DNA of 64,000 bases from Chinchilla lanigera (GCF_000276665.1 NW_004955438.1:7246264-7310263), one strand, 5' to 3'. Positions 49,290 to 61,278 are shown, counted from the stretch's first letter. The notes: a model not told the origin generated them from the sequence alone. Numbers and translations: made by a program.

Positions 49290-49445
49290 TGGAGTACATC
49301 TTCCTTCCTTCCATGCTGTTTTGGACTTTCTGTACACTGACTGCCTCGTTAGCATAGTAACTCTATAAGGACAAGTATTTAAGTGTTTTGTGCCTTGAGA
49401 GGGTTAGGGATGTGTTGGGTGCTTTATAATGACTTGTGAATTCTA
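49290..49445 (+). mobile_element. L2 3'-end fossil
   Basis: AACTCTATAAGGACAAGTATTTAAGTGTTTTGTGCC and GGGTGCTTTATAATGACTTGTGAAT follow the L2 3' end order. Confidence 0.5.
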
Positions 49446-51689
49446 CACATAAATTATCTAAATCTAACTAAATGAGTTGCCTCATCAAAGAAACATTTTC
49501 TAGGACTTGGATTCTGTACTGCATCCATTTAAGCATTGCTTCAAGAATATTTCAAATATTTCAAATAAGAAGAAATTAAGTACTGCAAATCTATGCTGTT
49601 TGATGATTTTTTTTTCCCTTTTTTCCAGAAGGCCCCAAATTTATTCAATTTAAAATTAAAATAATCTGGACATGTATGTAACAATGATTCTTTCATCTTA
49701 CAATGGAAATAAGTGAAAATTGAATTCACATTAGACAAACAGATCACTTCAAAAACTCTTTGTATTTCTCATAAATGCACTATCTATTGTATTCTATGAT
49801 TGTAGTGTATAGTTATTATGCAATTCTTCAACTATAGAAGTTAAGAAAAATACCCATACCCAACACCCCATCGACCTTGTAAATATTATTTTTCTTGTTA
49901 AAAATAACTTGTATTTTTCCATATAAACATTTGCTCAGGCACTATGAGAATTGTTTGGATTTATTTTGTATTTAAAAAATACTCTGCTTATAGTGTTACT
50001 GCTGCTAATGAGATCATCACAGTAATTTTACAAACACAAGAAGAAGAATGAAATGAAAAAAAAAAAAGATTGGTGATAGTAATTTGTAGCTCAATGTGAA
50101 ATCTCATGGCAAGATGCATTTTCCTGTATCCCATAAACAGAGTTAAAAGCTGCATTGTACTCATTCAGAGGGAGCAGGCTAATGTATTAGCAAATTATAA
50201 CGAAGGGAGAAAAGGAACGCAAGAGCTAATGCTGGCAACTCAGAATCACAGAACTCAGCCAAGTGCCTGTTATATGTTGGTTTCTAGACTAATGGATGCT
50301 GGATTTAGCTAACAATAGCAAAATTGCTTGAAAATGGTAATAACTGAATTTTGAAAGCAAATTTGCCTAAATAAACCTTTTATGCTTGTTACTTACCATT
50401 AAGTGGAGCATATTGCAAATTTGGATGTCCTGTCATTTCTTTGGTTATTAAAGGTGTAAAGTGCTAAAAATCAATGGGAGATGTTGGTCTCATTATGTTT
50501 ATAATCCATCACTAGTGACACTGATCATATTGCTATTAATTTCTAAATATTTTATTCATTCATAGTAGTATTGTATGTAGACAAAATAGGACATATCAGA
50601 AGCATGTAAATAGAAAATATGCAAACATAGAGTAAATATTACCATGCACAGGAATTTTTTTATTCTATTTTGGCCATATAAATCATGCCATGTTGTACAT
50701 AAGAAAGCCCACTCACTGCCTGATTTGAGAAAGCATATTCAATCTGTCTTACTTTCAGATTTTACCGGGAACTAGGCTGATGCTAAATGTTCATGCTTTG
50801 CTTTTCCTTGACAAGATGTACTTTCTCACAGAGAGGGTCCTCTTCACTCTCTGCTGTGTAGTCAATAGACTATGCACAGATACTTGATTTTTGCTGTTTT
50901 TCTGGGTACAGGAATTGGTATTTCCCACTACTTTGAGTTTATGCTAGATCATGTGTCAAGCACTGGCAAAAAAATATATCAATTAAAGTGCTAGTTGTCA
51001 CCCAGTGGAAAGAGATTTAAAGAGCTAATGTGTACTTTGCCTTCTGCAAAGAACTCCTTTTTACATGTGTCAGATATAAAAGGGACTCTTCAACTAAGTT
51101 TCCTGTAAAGGAAAACAATCATGAGCATAGCATAGTTCAAAAATGAACGTTTGTTGGCTTACACTAATGACATATTGGAATTTTTAAAAACTCTGTATAA
51201 TTTAACTTGCCTTGAATGATTCATTTGTTTTTATCAGCTCATTGAAGTCTTGCTCAAAAAATGTCTCAAAACCTTCAAAATGCCCTATTCTCTGTCTGCT
51301 TTTCAGTTGTTCTCATTTCCATTCTATTTTTGAGGCAGCTGTATAAAATCAGACCTGCATTGCACAAGATTTGTGCTAATGACAGATTGATGACATGATT
51401 AAGATATGGATTTTAAAAGACCCTTAAACAGACATAGTATCAACCATCCAGAAAGCACTGAAGTGGCTGAAATGACTACACCATAATTTGAGGAAAATTG
51501 TATGTTTACTTCTTTCTCTATATAATCACTTTTTTCCTAAAATGTCAAAGATTGATATCTAAAACGTTATATTTTTCCCTGTTGTGTGTCTTTTTCTGTT
51601 TGAATGGCTATAGTCAAATTACCATGCTTATTATTTTCTAACAGCTTTAGAAAAGAGAATTTTCTAATCAAGCAGTTTTTCACTTGTAT
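49446..51689. other. AT-rich sequence, nothing recognised
   Basis: It includes an A12 run near 50058 and the frame 50106-50312 without a domain. Confidence 0.4.
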
Positions 51690-51840
51690 TTGATAATTCA
51701 ATAATATATATTGCATGGCTTCTACATTCCTTCCCTTGCCAAAATGGTGGAAATAAGGCAACAGCCAAACTAGACACAGTCTCTGCCTTCGCGGAATACA
51801 AGTGAAGGGCATTAAGTGACTAAAGTTATGGTATGTCAAG
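51690..51840 (-). mobile_element. L2 3'-end fossil, antisense
   Basis: ATTCAATAATATATATTGCATGGCTTC and ACTAGACACAGTCTCTGCCTTCGCGGAATACAAGTG match antisense L2 (TTCAACAAATATTTATTGAGC, GACACAGTCCCTGCCCTCATGGAGCTTACA). Confidence 0.6.
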
Positions 51841-52999
51841 TGTCAACAAAGGTTAAGGAAAAGCATATTAATGGCGGACAGTGGAAATCCATATTAGAAT
51901 TCTGAAAGGAGGAGGATAGCTGATTACTTTCTAAAGTCACTCTGAAAAGTAACAGCTAAACCAAATCCGCAAGGAAAAAATTTGGAAATTCTGAAATTTT
52001 GGAAGAGCACAAATAAACCAGTAAAATAAACTGAATTCAGAAAAGAAAAGAAATATGAATTAAATTAAGAATGACTCATTCTCAACTACTACTTAAACAT
52101 TCTTTGTATTACTTTCAAGAGTTTTAAAAACAAAAATATATTCTCTAATATACTACATCTTTCTTTTCATTAATAATGTTTATTAATTATCCCTATTTAT
52201 ATTAATAATTTTCTTTAAAAAGACCTGCAATTCATGCTAAACTATTATTACTAAATGTTTCTTGAAGGAAGAATGCTTTTGTATAATCTAATATCACAAA
52301 TCAGAAAATTCACAGATTGAAACTATTTTTGCAAAATAATCATAAATGACTTTGTATTGCTGCAGTGTAGATAAAGTTAAAACAAAATTTATTTTATTAA
52401 TCTACTATTATTGGATATTTAATCTTTCCAATCTTTGGTGAATAATATAATTTTAATGATTTCATGACAAATATATAATATGCTAGCTACATTATAAGCT
52501 AATTAGACTTTCATGAACTAGCCTGGTAACATACAGTTTAGTTTTCTATGGAAAAATTATATTACAAATTCTAAACAACTTATATAAAGTGCAAACTGTG
52601 CAGCAAAATCCATATGCTAATTGTATGCTTTCTCTACAATTATGTATATTCACAACTTTAGTGATTTATGTACATTACTTAAATAAGGATATGACACTTT
52701 TTAAGTTTTAAATGTTCTGGTCAGTTGTGGTCATCCTATGAAATGACTGCATTATTTTTTACTTGAACAGTTGATAACACTGTGATTAACAGTAATTTGG
52801 ATTCTCAAAGCACTTCCTTGGGGCAGAGGGCAGAGAGCTGAAGTAAGAGAACCCATCAGATACAGCCTGTGGTTAAGGAATGGTATGATAGGCAAAGGCA
52901 ATGAATGAAGAGCGTTTGTGAGGAGGAACAGCTTGCCACTCCCCACCTCAGGCTAATTTTGTGGCCCAGGTTTGTGTCCCAGTGCTCCTGGGACAACTT
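51841..52999. other. Very AT-rich sequence, nothing recognised
   Basis: TATTA/AATAA-rich words dominate at 52100-52700. Confidence 0.45.
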
Positions 53000-53175
53000 T
53001 GTATCTGCTGCTTATCATACTGCTCTGAAATTGCTGTCTTGTAATGTTTTCTACTTATCTGTGAAATTCTTAAAATAAGAGACCACATATTTTCTTTGTG
53101 GAATCTTTGCCTGTTAGCTTAGTCTCCAGTGATATCAGATCCTTAGGTAATGTTTGCTGAACTAAAATTAGACAG
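53000..53175 (+). mobile_element. L2 3'-end fossil
   Basis: CTTATCTGTGAAATTCTTAAAATAAGAGACCACATATT, TGTGGAATCTTTGCCTG and AGGTAATGTTTGCTGAACTA match the L2 3' end. Confidence 0.55.
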
Positions 53176-53235
53176 CTGATGGAAGCCACTAGGAATGTTG
53201 GTGTTAGAATATTATGAATGAGTGCCCAGTAAAAA

Positions 53236-53283
53236 TTAAAAAAAAAAAAGAAAGAAAGAAAGAAGGGAAAAAAAAAAGAAAAG
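53236..53283. repeat. A/G-rich low-complexity tract
   Basis: A-run with (GAAA)n core. Confidence 0.9.
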
Positions 53284-54184
53284 TGGAAATATTTGCATTA
53301 ACAAGTCCGGAAAAATCCATTCTCAACACTTGAGGTTGAATTTTCCATAAGTAGCTAGGAAAACAGAGTTAAATTGAAGTCTTTCTCTGTTGCAGACACT
53401 GAAAAAAGAGATAAAGAGATCCCTTTCACAACACTGATGTTTTAGTTCATTCCACTAGAAATGCACTTTGGGTACCTTATATGAGAAACATTTAATTCAT
53501 AACAAAACCCAAGCTAATACCCCAAACACTCTACATTGTGCTTAACCCTTCTCTTGCCCCATTCTACCTGGACAATTAAAGGATAGTTAAGAAATATGTA
53601 AAATTATTTCACTCAAATGATGGTTAAAGAATTGTTGCTGGGCAAATATAGGGAGCACGCTATCATTATCTTAGTAAGGGAAGCAGAAGACAACTTTCAG
53701 GTCTCCAGTGACGGTAAAGGATGGACAATTCCCAGGGCTACAGTCCGAAATCACTGTGTTTACACAGAGATCCTGCTTCTGAAGGGCTGAACTTTCCTGG
53801 GAGATGAGAAATTCTTCTAGGTGATATTTACTAGCGGATTTTCAGTGTTCATTCTGAACCTTCCTTGAATTGCACAGGAGTTTAAAGTTCTAGCACCCTT
53901 CTTTCTCTCCATTTTTCTCTCTTTTATTCAAGGTCATATCCAAATCTTGAGCTTATAGCTCTCTGTCTTTCTCCCTATTTCCTCTTCTGGGCATTTCTCA
54001 GACTGGCACATGTAGCCCTGCCTGACAACTGTTTCCTAAAGATCTTGAATAATGAAATCATTATGTATAACATGGATTTCTACCATAATCTACCATCTAT
54101 CCATCTACCTAGCTTTTGAACTACCTCTGTGGTTGATTTATTGGCAGTGATGGATTTCTTGTACTTGCCAATTCTTCCCAGGTA

Positions 54185-54655
54185 TGTGTATGAGTATCCC
54201 AAGGTGTTTTTGTGGCAAAGAAGTACCACAAAGTGTGTGTCCAAATAATTTTCTTCACGGTACTAGAAGCTAAGTGCTTGGAGTCATTTTGTTGGTAGGG
54301 ACTCTGTCGCTGTTTCTTGAAGTTCTAGGAAAGAATCACATCTGGATTTTTCATAGTGTGTGAGGCTTTCCCAGTAATCTTTGGTGTTCTTTGGCATCTA
54401 TGTATATTGTTCTCAGCTCTACCTCTGTTTTTACTTTGCCTGCTAGCCTGTGTGTCTCCTATTTCTACGTCCAAATTTCCCTCATCTTGAAAAGACATCA
54501 TTCATTGGATAATGATCATTCTTATATAAAATATAGTCCCATCTTAACTTGACTATATCAGCAAAGACCCTATTTCCAAACAAGGTCACATTCATGGATA
54601 CACTCAATGAGGACCTGAAAATATTTTGGAGTCATAATACTAGTCATTTTACTGT
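54185..54655 (-). mobile_element. MaLR LTR (MLT1-like), antisense
   Basis: TTCTTCACGGTACTAGAAGC, AAGAATCACATCTGG, CATTCATTGGATAATGATC, CATCTTAACTTGACTATATCAGCAAAGACCCTATTTCCAAACAAGGTCACATTCA is the standard antisense MLT1 order. The flank 53284-54184 is unassigned. Confidence 0.85.
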
Positions 54656-55069
54656 GTGATAGGGTTTCAGTACTGGTACTGATATTGCTCCAATTGCCCT
54701 GATTGACCACTCAAGGATTCTGGACTCTCCTGTGGCTCACAGCCCTTCTCTCAATTCACCAGATAACCCTCATGCCCCCAAAATCAATCATAATTGCCTT
54801 GAACTCTGGCATGATCAATATTTGTTCTCTTCCTGTAGATTATTTGAGAAGATAACCAGACAGTGATAAGAGTGAGTCCCTTCTAAGCTAATCAGCTTAA
54901 TTATTCTGTCTCCTTGCATCCTTGCATTGCCTCTTGGAACAAGAGGCTCCCCTGGAACATGGTCTGAGCAGTGTCCATGACATTCTCCTCTTGTTGCTAT
55001 TCTTAAGACTGATCATTAGGGGAAAAAGAAAGAAGCCTACAGGTTTCAGGAAGAGAGGTATTTATGAGC

Positions 55070-55436
55070 TGTTATAGTTTGGATTTTAGGTGTCCACCCA
55101 AGACCCATAGGCTCAAGGGTTGGCTGCTAGCCTGGAGTGCTTTTAGGAGGTGGTTCTACTGGAAAGACTTAGGTCCCTGATTGTGGGCCCTTGAAGATGA
55201 TGCGGGGCCCTGCCCCACCGTGTGCCTTTGCTTCCTAGTCTCTGTGAGTTGAACAGGCTTCCTACACCATGTGCTCTGCACCAGGATGTATTGCCTCACT
55301 GCAGGCCCAGAAGCAATGGAATGGAAGGGCCAAGCTACCATGGGCTGAAATCTCTGAAGCTGAGGCAAAATAAACTTGCCCTCCTTATAAATTGTTGACT
55401 GCAGATACTTTATTACAGCGATGGGAAACTGACACA
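55070..55436 (+). mobile_element. Rodent MaLR solo LTR
   Basis: It starts TGTTATAGTTTGGATT, has GTGTCCACCCAAGACCCATAGG, GGGCCCTTGAAGATGATGCGGGGCCC and GAGGCAAAATAAACTTGCCC (AATAAA), and ends GGGAAACTGACACA. No target-site duplication was found. Confidence 0.85.
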
Positions 55437-56607
55437 TTAGGAACGTATATGAAATGATTCCCAACTACTGTGAGAGGTTCTCTTCAGGCTCTGAACTTGC
55501 TCATCTCTGGTCTAATTTACCATTGTATGAGGTAAAATTAGATATGAAGTGTCTACATTGTTTTCTCCATTTCCTTGTACCCCAAATTCCAATTATCAGC
55601 AAACCAACTGACTTGCAAGCTAAAATATATTATTAATAAATATGACTACAGCTCAACCTGACCTCATGTCATTTGTATTATTATTCCAGGTTTCCTATGA
55701 CAGCCTTCAAAGTGAGTTCTTTTATAACAGCTCATTTTACAAATCAGTGTGGTGGTATTTCAGAAAATAGGACACATGCTCAAGAAAGGTGAACATTATG
55801 TACTACAAACACATACCAAAAAACAAAACAAAACAAAAAAAGGAAGGGAAACAAGAGATGTGTGTTTTGGGGGAGGAGGATGAAAAAGAATTGCAAAGTG
55901 TTATGTACATGTACCGACTTCCCACAAGGAATGTAAATGTTACATACTGTAAAAGGAATGCAAATATTACCAACTGTACTAATACAAATTTTTAACAATA
56001 TCTCCTTACTGCCGTATGCACTATCTACTTTTCAAGTTAGTAAGTGCTATATTGCAGATCTTTTCATTGCACCAAATGGTCCACAGACCATGTTTCTGAT
56101 CCTATTTCCCTCTGCATGTCAGCTCTATGGTTCAGCTACATTTTTCTACTAGTTCTCCATCAAACCTGTGAAGCTTTTGCTTGTGTTAGGGGAAACTGCT
56201 GGCTATTGATTATAATTCTTAATTGTACTCATATATTAGCTAATCAGAAAGGGCTTCATTCATACTCTGCTAATGTTATCGCTAATTCTTTACAGTGAAG
56301 TCCTACCTCACATGCTTTTTCAGTCTTCATAGAGTTATCACTGCCTAAAATTAATGAGATCACACATTGATCTTGTTTCCTCTATTATCTTTTATTTTTC
56401 TACAAGAAACAATTTAAATGGTACAAAAGCAGGCTTATCATATTACTTTTTTTGCTCTCAATACGTACCTATGTCTGTTGTTCAGAAGTTGTTTGAAAAC
56501 TATTGGTTAAATTTCTAGTTTGCAAAGTGCAGTATAAATACAGACATGAACAACTGACTCCCTGGCGCAATATAGAGGTATTAAATCTTTAAGCTTGATT
56601 GGGAAGG
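55437..56607. other. Unassigned AT-rich sequence
   Basis: Overlapping short frames at 55780-56298 have no domain. Confidence 0.4.
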
Positions 56608-56720
56608 ACTCACTCCTTCAACAAATATGTATTTCAGGTCCCTTGTGCATCCTGCGTTGCATTGGGAGGAAAGAGTTACTCAGCAGATTCAGGCATTTCC
56701 CACACCAAGCAGTATGCACA
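56608..56720 (-). mobile_element. L2 fossil, antisense
   Basis: TCCTTCAACAAATATGTATTTCAGGTCCCTTGTGCATCCTGCGTTGCATTGGG matches antisense L2 (TTCAACAAATATTTATTGAGC-CTACTATGTGCCAGGCACTG). Confidence 0.55.
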
Positions 56721-57329
56721 GACTACCATAAAAACTGGAAGGATGACTTTGACAGTAAATACTAAAGTTCAAAAAATGAAGAGACCATAACATGCTGGAA
56801 TAATCAAGGAAACTATGCCCAGGAACTGAGCAATATGCACATAAACAAAATAGTAAGTGAGAAGAATGGAAGTGTACAACCACAAGAGAAAACTGCAAAG
56901 ACTCAGTACATGAATTTGAATCAACTTCATGTCTTAGCCGGCCTCCTCACAACCTGACAGTAAGAGATATGGTTGAAGTTGATATGGAGCAAGATCTGGA
57001 AGGATATGAAAGTCAAGGTCTCCAGAAAGATGTCGGGGAGACCCATCGGAAGTGGCCTTTCATGTCAGCTTTTTCCATAGTCAGAAGAAAGTCACTGTGT
57101 GGCACTATATTGAAAATTTGGTTTATTCCAACTATGCTGAGAAAGATGAGAAACGTTGATCTTTAGTTTTTAGTGTGTTAAACTACACTTTGAAAAATAA
57201 TAGTAGAATTCAGACTAATTATGTAATATTTTTTCTATAGTGTTTTGAATGAAATTTGAAAGGTTTTGCATTTCTTGTTTATTTATTATATAGGTTTGGC
57301 CCTTGGGCTATAGTTTACTGATTTTACAT

Positions 57330-57508
57330 CTGCTCTATCATTTTTTTTTTTTTTTTGAGACAGGGTCTTGCACTGTACTTCACGTTGACCTTTGAACTCC
57401 GTACGTGGCTCAGGATGGCCTAGAACTCACGGTGATCCTGCTCACTCAACCTCTCCAGTGCTGGGATGCAGCCTCTCCAGATGCACACCACCACCCTTGG
57501 CTGCTCTA
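57330..57508 (-). mobile_element. B1 SINE, antisense
   Basis: The body is 57340-57500: T tail, GAGACAGGGTCTTGCACTG, TTTGAACTCCGTACGTGGCTCAGG, CCAGTGCTGGGATGCAG, CACACCACCACCC. The duplication CTGCTCTA is at 57330-57337 and 57501-57508. A small insertion (GCAGCCTCTCCA) lies near its 5' end. Confidence 0.92.
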
Positions 57509-57509
57509 C

Positions 57510-57577
<68 letters not shown>

Positions 57578-57592
57578 TTATTTATTTATTTG
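57509..57592. repeat. (TTTC)n then (TTTA)n microsatellite
   Basis: About 17 TTTC units followed by TTATTTATTTATTT. The TTTA part is likely the expanded tail of the adjacent antisense SINE. Confidence 0.97.
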
Positions 57593-57792
57593 TTTTAGTA
57601 CTGGGAATTGAAAAAGGGACCTTTGCACTGGGATAGATTCCCAGTATTCTTTTTTTTTTGTTTTGTTTTGTTTTTTGAGATTGGGTCTTATTAAATTGTC
57701 CAAGTTGGGCTCAAACCTGAAAATCCACTTATTCTTTAGGTTTCCAGAGTGAGATTATAGGCCTGTGCTACTATGCCTGGTTTCATCTTACC
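57579..57792 (-). mobile_element. B1-dID-like dimeric SINE, antisense
   Basis: An ID-like half at about 57595-57650 (GTACTGGGAATTGAAAAAGGGACC) is followed by a B1-like half at about 57675-57790 (GAGATTGGGTCTTATTAAATTGTCCAAGTTGGGCTCAAAC, AGATTATAGGCCTGTGCTACTATGCC). Same layout as 5813-6030. Confidence 0.65.
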
Positions 57793-57849
57793 CTCTTTTG
57801 TTCTTTTGTTTTGTTCTTTTTCTTTTTCACATCGATAACAACCTTCATT

Positions 57850-58240
57850 TTATTTTATTTATTTTTTGAACTTTTACTTTAAAGAAAATACTACAAAAAA
57901 AGAACAATAGCAAAATACAAAACAAAGCAAGGACATTAAAAAATGATACAGGATTTCAAACCAAATGATAGGGAATAACAGTGATTGTTATATTACATAT
58001 TGTTATCTTCAACAAAGTTGCTCAGATTACCAGATGTGAGAATAGAAGATTGATTAAATCGTTAAAGGGAATAAGAAAATACTAATTTAAAAGAACATTA
58101 AAGACAATACATAGTTTCACTAAACAGGATTCTAGGAATTCACCAGTGGTTGTTCTGCTGCAAATTGTTGTTGTCACATAAGTTGCTCAGATTACCAGAT
58201 ACAATCATACAAAACTGGTAAAAATTTCAAAAGGTGTTTT
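57850..58240 (-). mobile_element. Interspersed repeat with internal tandem units, probable L1 3' UTR
   Basis: The A-rich start shares GAACAATAGCAAAATAC with 6345. A 19-bp word, GTTGCTCAGATTACCAGAT, occurs at 58017-58035 and 58182-58200, inside longer diverged repeats with a period near 165 bp. A related single unit is at 37470-37540. It adjoins antisense L1 sequence, so it is probably that element's 3' UTR. Confidence 0.5.
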
Positions 58241-58802
58241 TTGTTTTGTTCCTTTTTAAAATATGCACACATTATACTCATTTATGGGGTGATAGATTTA
58301 TGTACCGGTAGAAATTACCTGATGTTCAAATCACTCTAAAAGTATATATCCCCTCAAGCGTTTGTCCTTTCTTCATGCTAACACTATTCAAAGCCATTTC
58401 TTCTAGCTCTTTTTGGTATATACTCTGCATTGTCATTCTGTGTAGTCACCTTACTGTGTAATAGAAAATCAGAACTATTTCTTTCCTGAGTATAAATCTG
58501 TATTCATTGTTCAATATTTTCTATTCCTCTCTCCCTGGTATTCTTCCCAAACTCTGGAAACTACTATCTTTTTTCCAACTTCTTCTTCTTTTGTTTTTGT
58601 CTTTTTGAGATTGTAGCTTTTAGGTTTCATGTGTGAGTGAGGGCAGGTAATACTTTTCTTTCTATGACTGGTTTATTTAATTTAACGTAATGTACGTCAG
58701 TTCAATCTTTGTTGTGCATGACAAGATTTAATCCATTTTATGGTTTAGTAGTATTCCACTGTGCATATATGCTATCTTTGCTTTATTCATTCATCAGTTA
58801 AA
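58241..58802 (-). mobile_element. Old L1 (L1M-like), antisense
   Basis: GTAGTCACCTTACTGTGTAATAGAAAATCAGAACT, CTGGAAACTACTATC, GTGTGAGTGAGGGCAGGTAATAC, and TAGTAGTATTCCACTGTGCATATATGC with TTTATTCATTCATC match antisense L1 3' sequences. Confidence 0.75.
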
Positions 58803-58804
58803 AG

Positions 58805-58805
<1 letters not shown>

Positions 58806-58836
<31 letters not shown>
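58806..58836. repeat. (CA)n microsatellite
   Basis: About 15 uninterrupted CA units. Confidence 0.96.
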
Positions 58837-58837
<1 letters not shown>

Positions 58838-60714
58838 TCTCATTGCTTTCCAAGTTTCAAAATAAGTATAGATTACTACAGGTAGAAAAGACATATTAAA
58901 CTATTTAGCTAAAATTATATGATCTAAACACTAGATTTAATATAGGTTAAATCTTCCCCAAAACATATGGGAAGAACTGCTACTTTCTGAAAACTCATGG
59001 CAGAAAGAAGAAATTTGGCCTTCTGATTTAGTGACTCCATGTCCCCTGGTGTTAAAGAACTTATTTAGTAATAAGTTATTCTCAGCTTATTTTTTTCCAG
59101 TTTAGTACAGAAGTGCAGTGATCAAAAGCTATATGTACATTTACTTATTAATGTGTTTATCAACATGTTTTTATCTGTGCACTATATATGAATGTAAGTG
59201 TGAGTCTGTATACTACAGTTAGTGTGTATGGCTATGCATACATGTGCAACAGACAGACAGAAAAAAGAGCAAAAATTTGAATGGGTGACCAAATGGATCA
59301 GTTAACAAAAATCTAAATTATGAAGAATTTAATATATATCTGGATGCTAATAGTTTCCCTTTTCTTGTTTTTTAACTTACTGTACAGATCCTGTAGTTAT
59401 TAAGAGCAAAAATATGAAATTCTCATGAGACTAAATTTGTGAGGAAAAGTTATCATAATACTTTATCTTCCAGGCCAGAAATATGATTATGCTAGCACTT
59501 TCTGTGGGCTTGGCTTGTTTGCAAAGGCACAACAGGATCCTTATGTCTTTTCAGCTACATATTCTTTACAAATATTTCTGGATTTCCTTAGCTACAGAGC
59601 TGGCACAGATGCTTGGGAATTTAGAACAGTTTTTACTTTTTCCATCTAGACTTCTGGGTTTAACTCCCAGAACTGCCTTGAATATTGCAGATTTATTCTC
59701 CAGATCACTATCTGGTGCATTCTGAAGAGTTAAAATGCCATTTGACCTTTAACAAAGAAATGTGTTTGTCTGACTTGGGCCTCAAAACCCCCAGGCCTAT
59801 GCACACCACAGTTACTCAGAAATTAATTTCAGAAGATTAATAGAAAAAGAGCTAGAGAATTATGAACAAATTTTTCAGTATTTTTTGGAGAAAAAAATTA
59901 TAAATATGTCTACTTAGAGTGTAATGGCAAAAATTATACATACATGGGTAAATATCAAAATTATTTTTCTATGCAAATATGTATGACAAAAATAAGTAAA
60001 GCTCAAACTTATGCTAGTATTTTGTAAAATAACTCAGAACCACCAGTTTGTATTCTGTGCTAAATAATTTTATTCTAAATGTTTTCCTGTGGATAATAAA
60101 ATATGTGAGCTATATCAAAGGAATAATTGCTTGCCGAGTCTCTGGGCAATAATAACTTTTTAAAGGTCTGTCAAATGATGTTACTTTTTTTCTCTTAGAT
60201 AACCTCAATGCCCTAGAATGCACATCAAATTCTAAAAAGATTGGTTGCAAATGGCTTAAGTGTTATACCCGCCAATTAAATAAAATGAAGTTTTCAGGAA
60301 GATATAATTTCTCTGTTTATAGGTCAACATAGCTGGTGAAACGGCATGTATGGTGTCGCCAATAGACCATCAATTTGAGCTCTGTCAGCCATTCATAGAA
60401 AGGCCAAAGCAAATGGTAATGCAGATTTGATGTGGCAGGGAGACAGAAGATCTAGCATTCCATTTTACTTGATCAAGCAGAAATCTGTTTTGTCAAATGA
60501 AGGGTAAGATTTTTCCTCAGTACTGAGCAGGTTAAAGCTTGCTGTGTTGAAAAAATATGTTTTAAAATGTACTTCATTAGTTCTTATACTTTTTGGGCAG
60601 GGAGAGAACAAGTTTTGAAACAAAAATTGCAAGTAAATATTGTCTCTGTGACTCATACATTCTCCACGTTATTATATTACTTTTAATATTCTCAATGAAA
60701 CAATATTGTCGACA
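58837..60714. other. Mostly unassigned; holds an exon-shaped segment
   Basis: No repeat family is recognised. The part at 59480-59740 has more balanced composition and an 80-residue open frame without a known domain. See 60323-60415. Confidence 0.35.
60323..60415 (+). other. Weak exon candidate, 93 bp
   Basis: An acceptor-like TTTCTCTGTTTATAG ends at 60322 and a donor-like ATG|GTAATG follows 60415. The 93 bp between are a whole number of codons, open only in the first frame, reading VNIAGETACMVSPIDHQ, then an acidic-to-basic tail with PFIERPK. The segment has CpGs and balanced composition unlike its AT-rich flanks. The donor lacks the usual G at +5, no neighbouring exon is seen and no protein family is recognised. 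It could equally be conserved non-coding sequence or chance. Confidence 0.2.
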
Positions 60715-60835
60715 AGGAGATATCTGTTACTGTCTCCAATTTATGGATTAGGCCATTTATTTACAAATTATTCAAGTCACTACAGAGCAGTATTAAAATT
60801 CAACTTTGGTCCTTTTAGAGTGAAAAATAGTGTTG
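60715..60835 (-). mobile_element. MIR fossil, antisense
   Basis: CTCCAATTTATGGATTAGGCCATTTATTTACAAATTATTCAAGTCACTACAGAG, AAAATTCAACTTTGGTCC follow the antisense MIR order. Confidence 0.55.
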
Positions 60836-61116
60836 TTTCACCCAAATTAAAATTCTCTGGCAAATGATCTGGCTAAATTTTTCCCTCTGAAGCCATGTTC
60901 CATGTTAGCTTAGACTGGGCTGACTAAACACAGCTGTTTGGGAACCACGCACATAGAGGCTAAAGCAAAGAGTAGTATCAGAAATGTACAAGTAGCCATG
61001 GATTAAACATTTTGTCACGAAGGAATGCATAAATTTGAAACCTGTACATAATCAATATACAAGCTCTTGGTACAGTGGTACTGAAATCAGGATTCTTAGC
61101 TATCACACAATGTTTT

Positions 61117-61278
61117 AAAAACTTGGCTCTTGGGGCTGGGGATTTAGCTCAGCGGCAAAAGCGCCTGCCTGGCAAGCGCAAGGTCGTGAGTTCGGTTCCC
61201 GGTACCAGAGAAAAACAAAAAAAAACAAAAAACAAAACAAACAAACAAAAAAAAAATAAAAATAAAAACTTGGCTCTT
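61117..61278 (+). mobile_element. ID-type SINE, young and cleanest copy
   Basis: The body is 61132-61263. The A box TAGCTCAGCGG (61145-61155) fits TRGCNNAGYGG, and the B box AGTTCGGTTCC (61189-61199) fits the tRNA B box, so the internal RNA polymerase III promoter looks intact. The tail is A/C-rich. A 15-bp perfect duplication, AAAAACTTGGCTCTT, is at 61117-61131 and 61264-61278. It is identical by eye to the copy at 21339 over about 77 bp. Confidence 0.97.

Noticed and set aside
56969..57166. 65-codon frame containing a basic RRKS motif
   Set aside because: Short, no splice context, no family recognised. It lies just downstream of an L2 fossil.
57392..57611. Open frames with FFLSFFLS repeats
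   Set aside because: Translation of the (TTTC)n microsatellite and of antisense B1.
9377..58836. CRISPR-like spaced repeats
   Set aside because: Regular short repeats here are microsatellites or tandem LTR units without unique spacers, and the DNA is mammalian.
61145..61199. tRNA-like A and B boxes
   Set aside because: They belong to ID SINEs. The clover-leaf is not kept, and the element has SINE tails and duplications, so it is not a tRNA gene.
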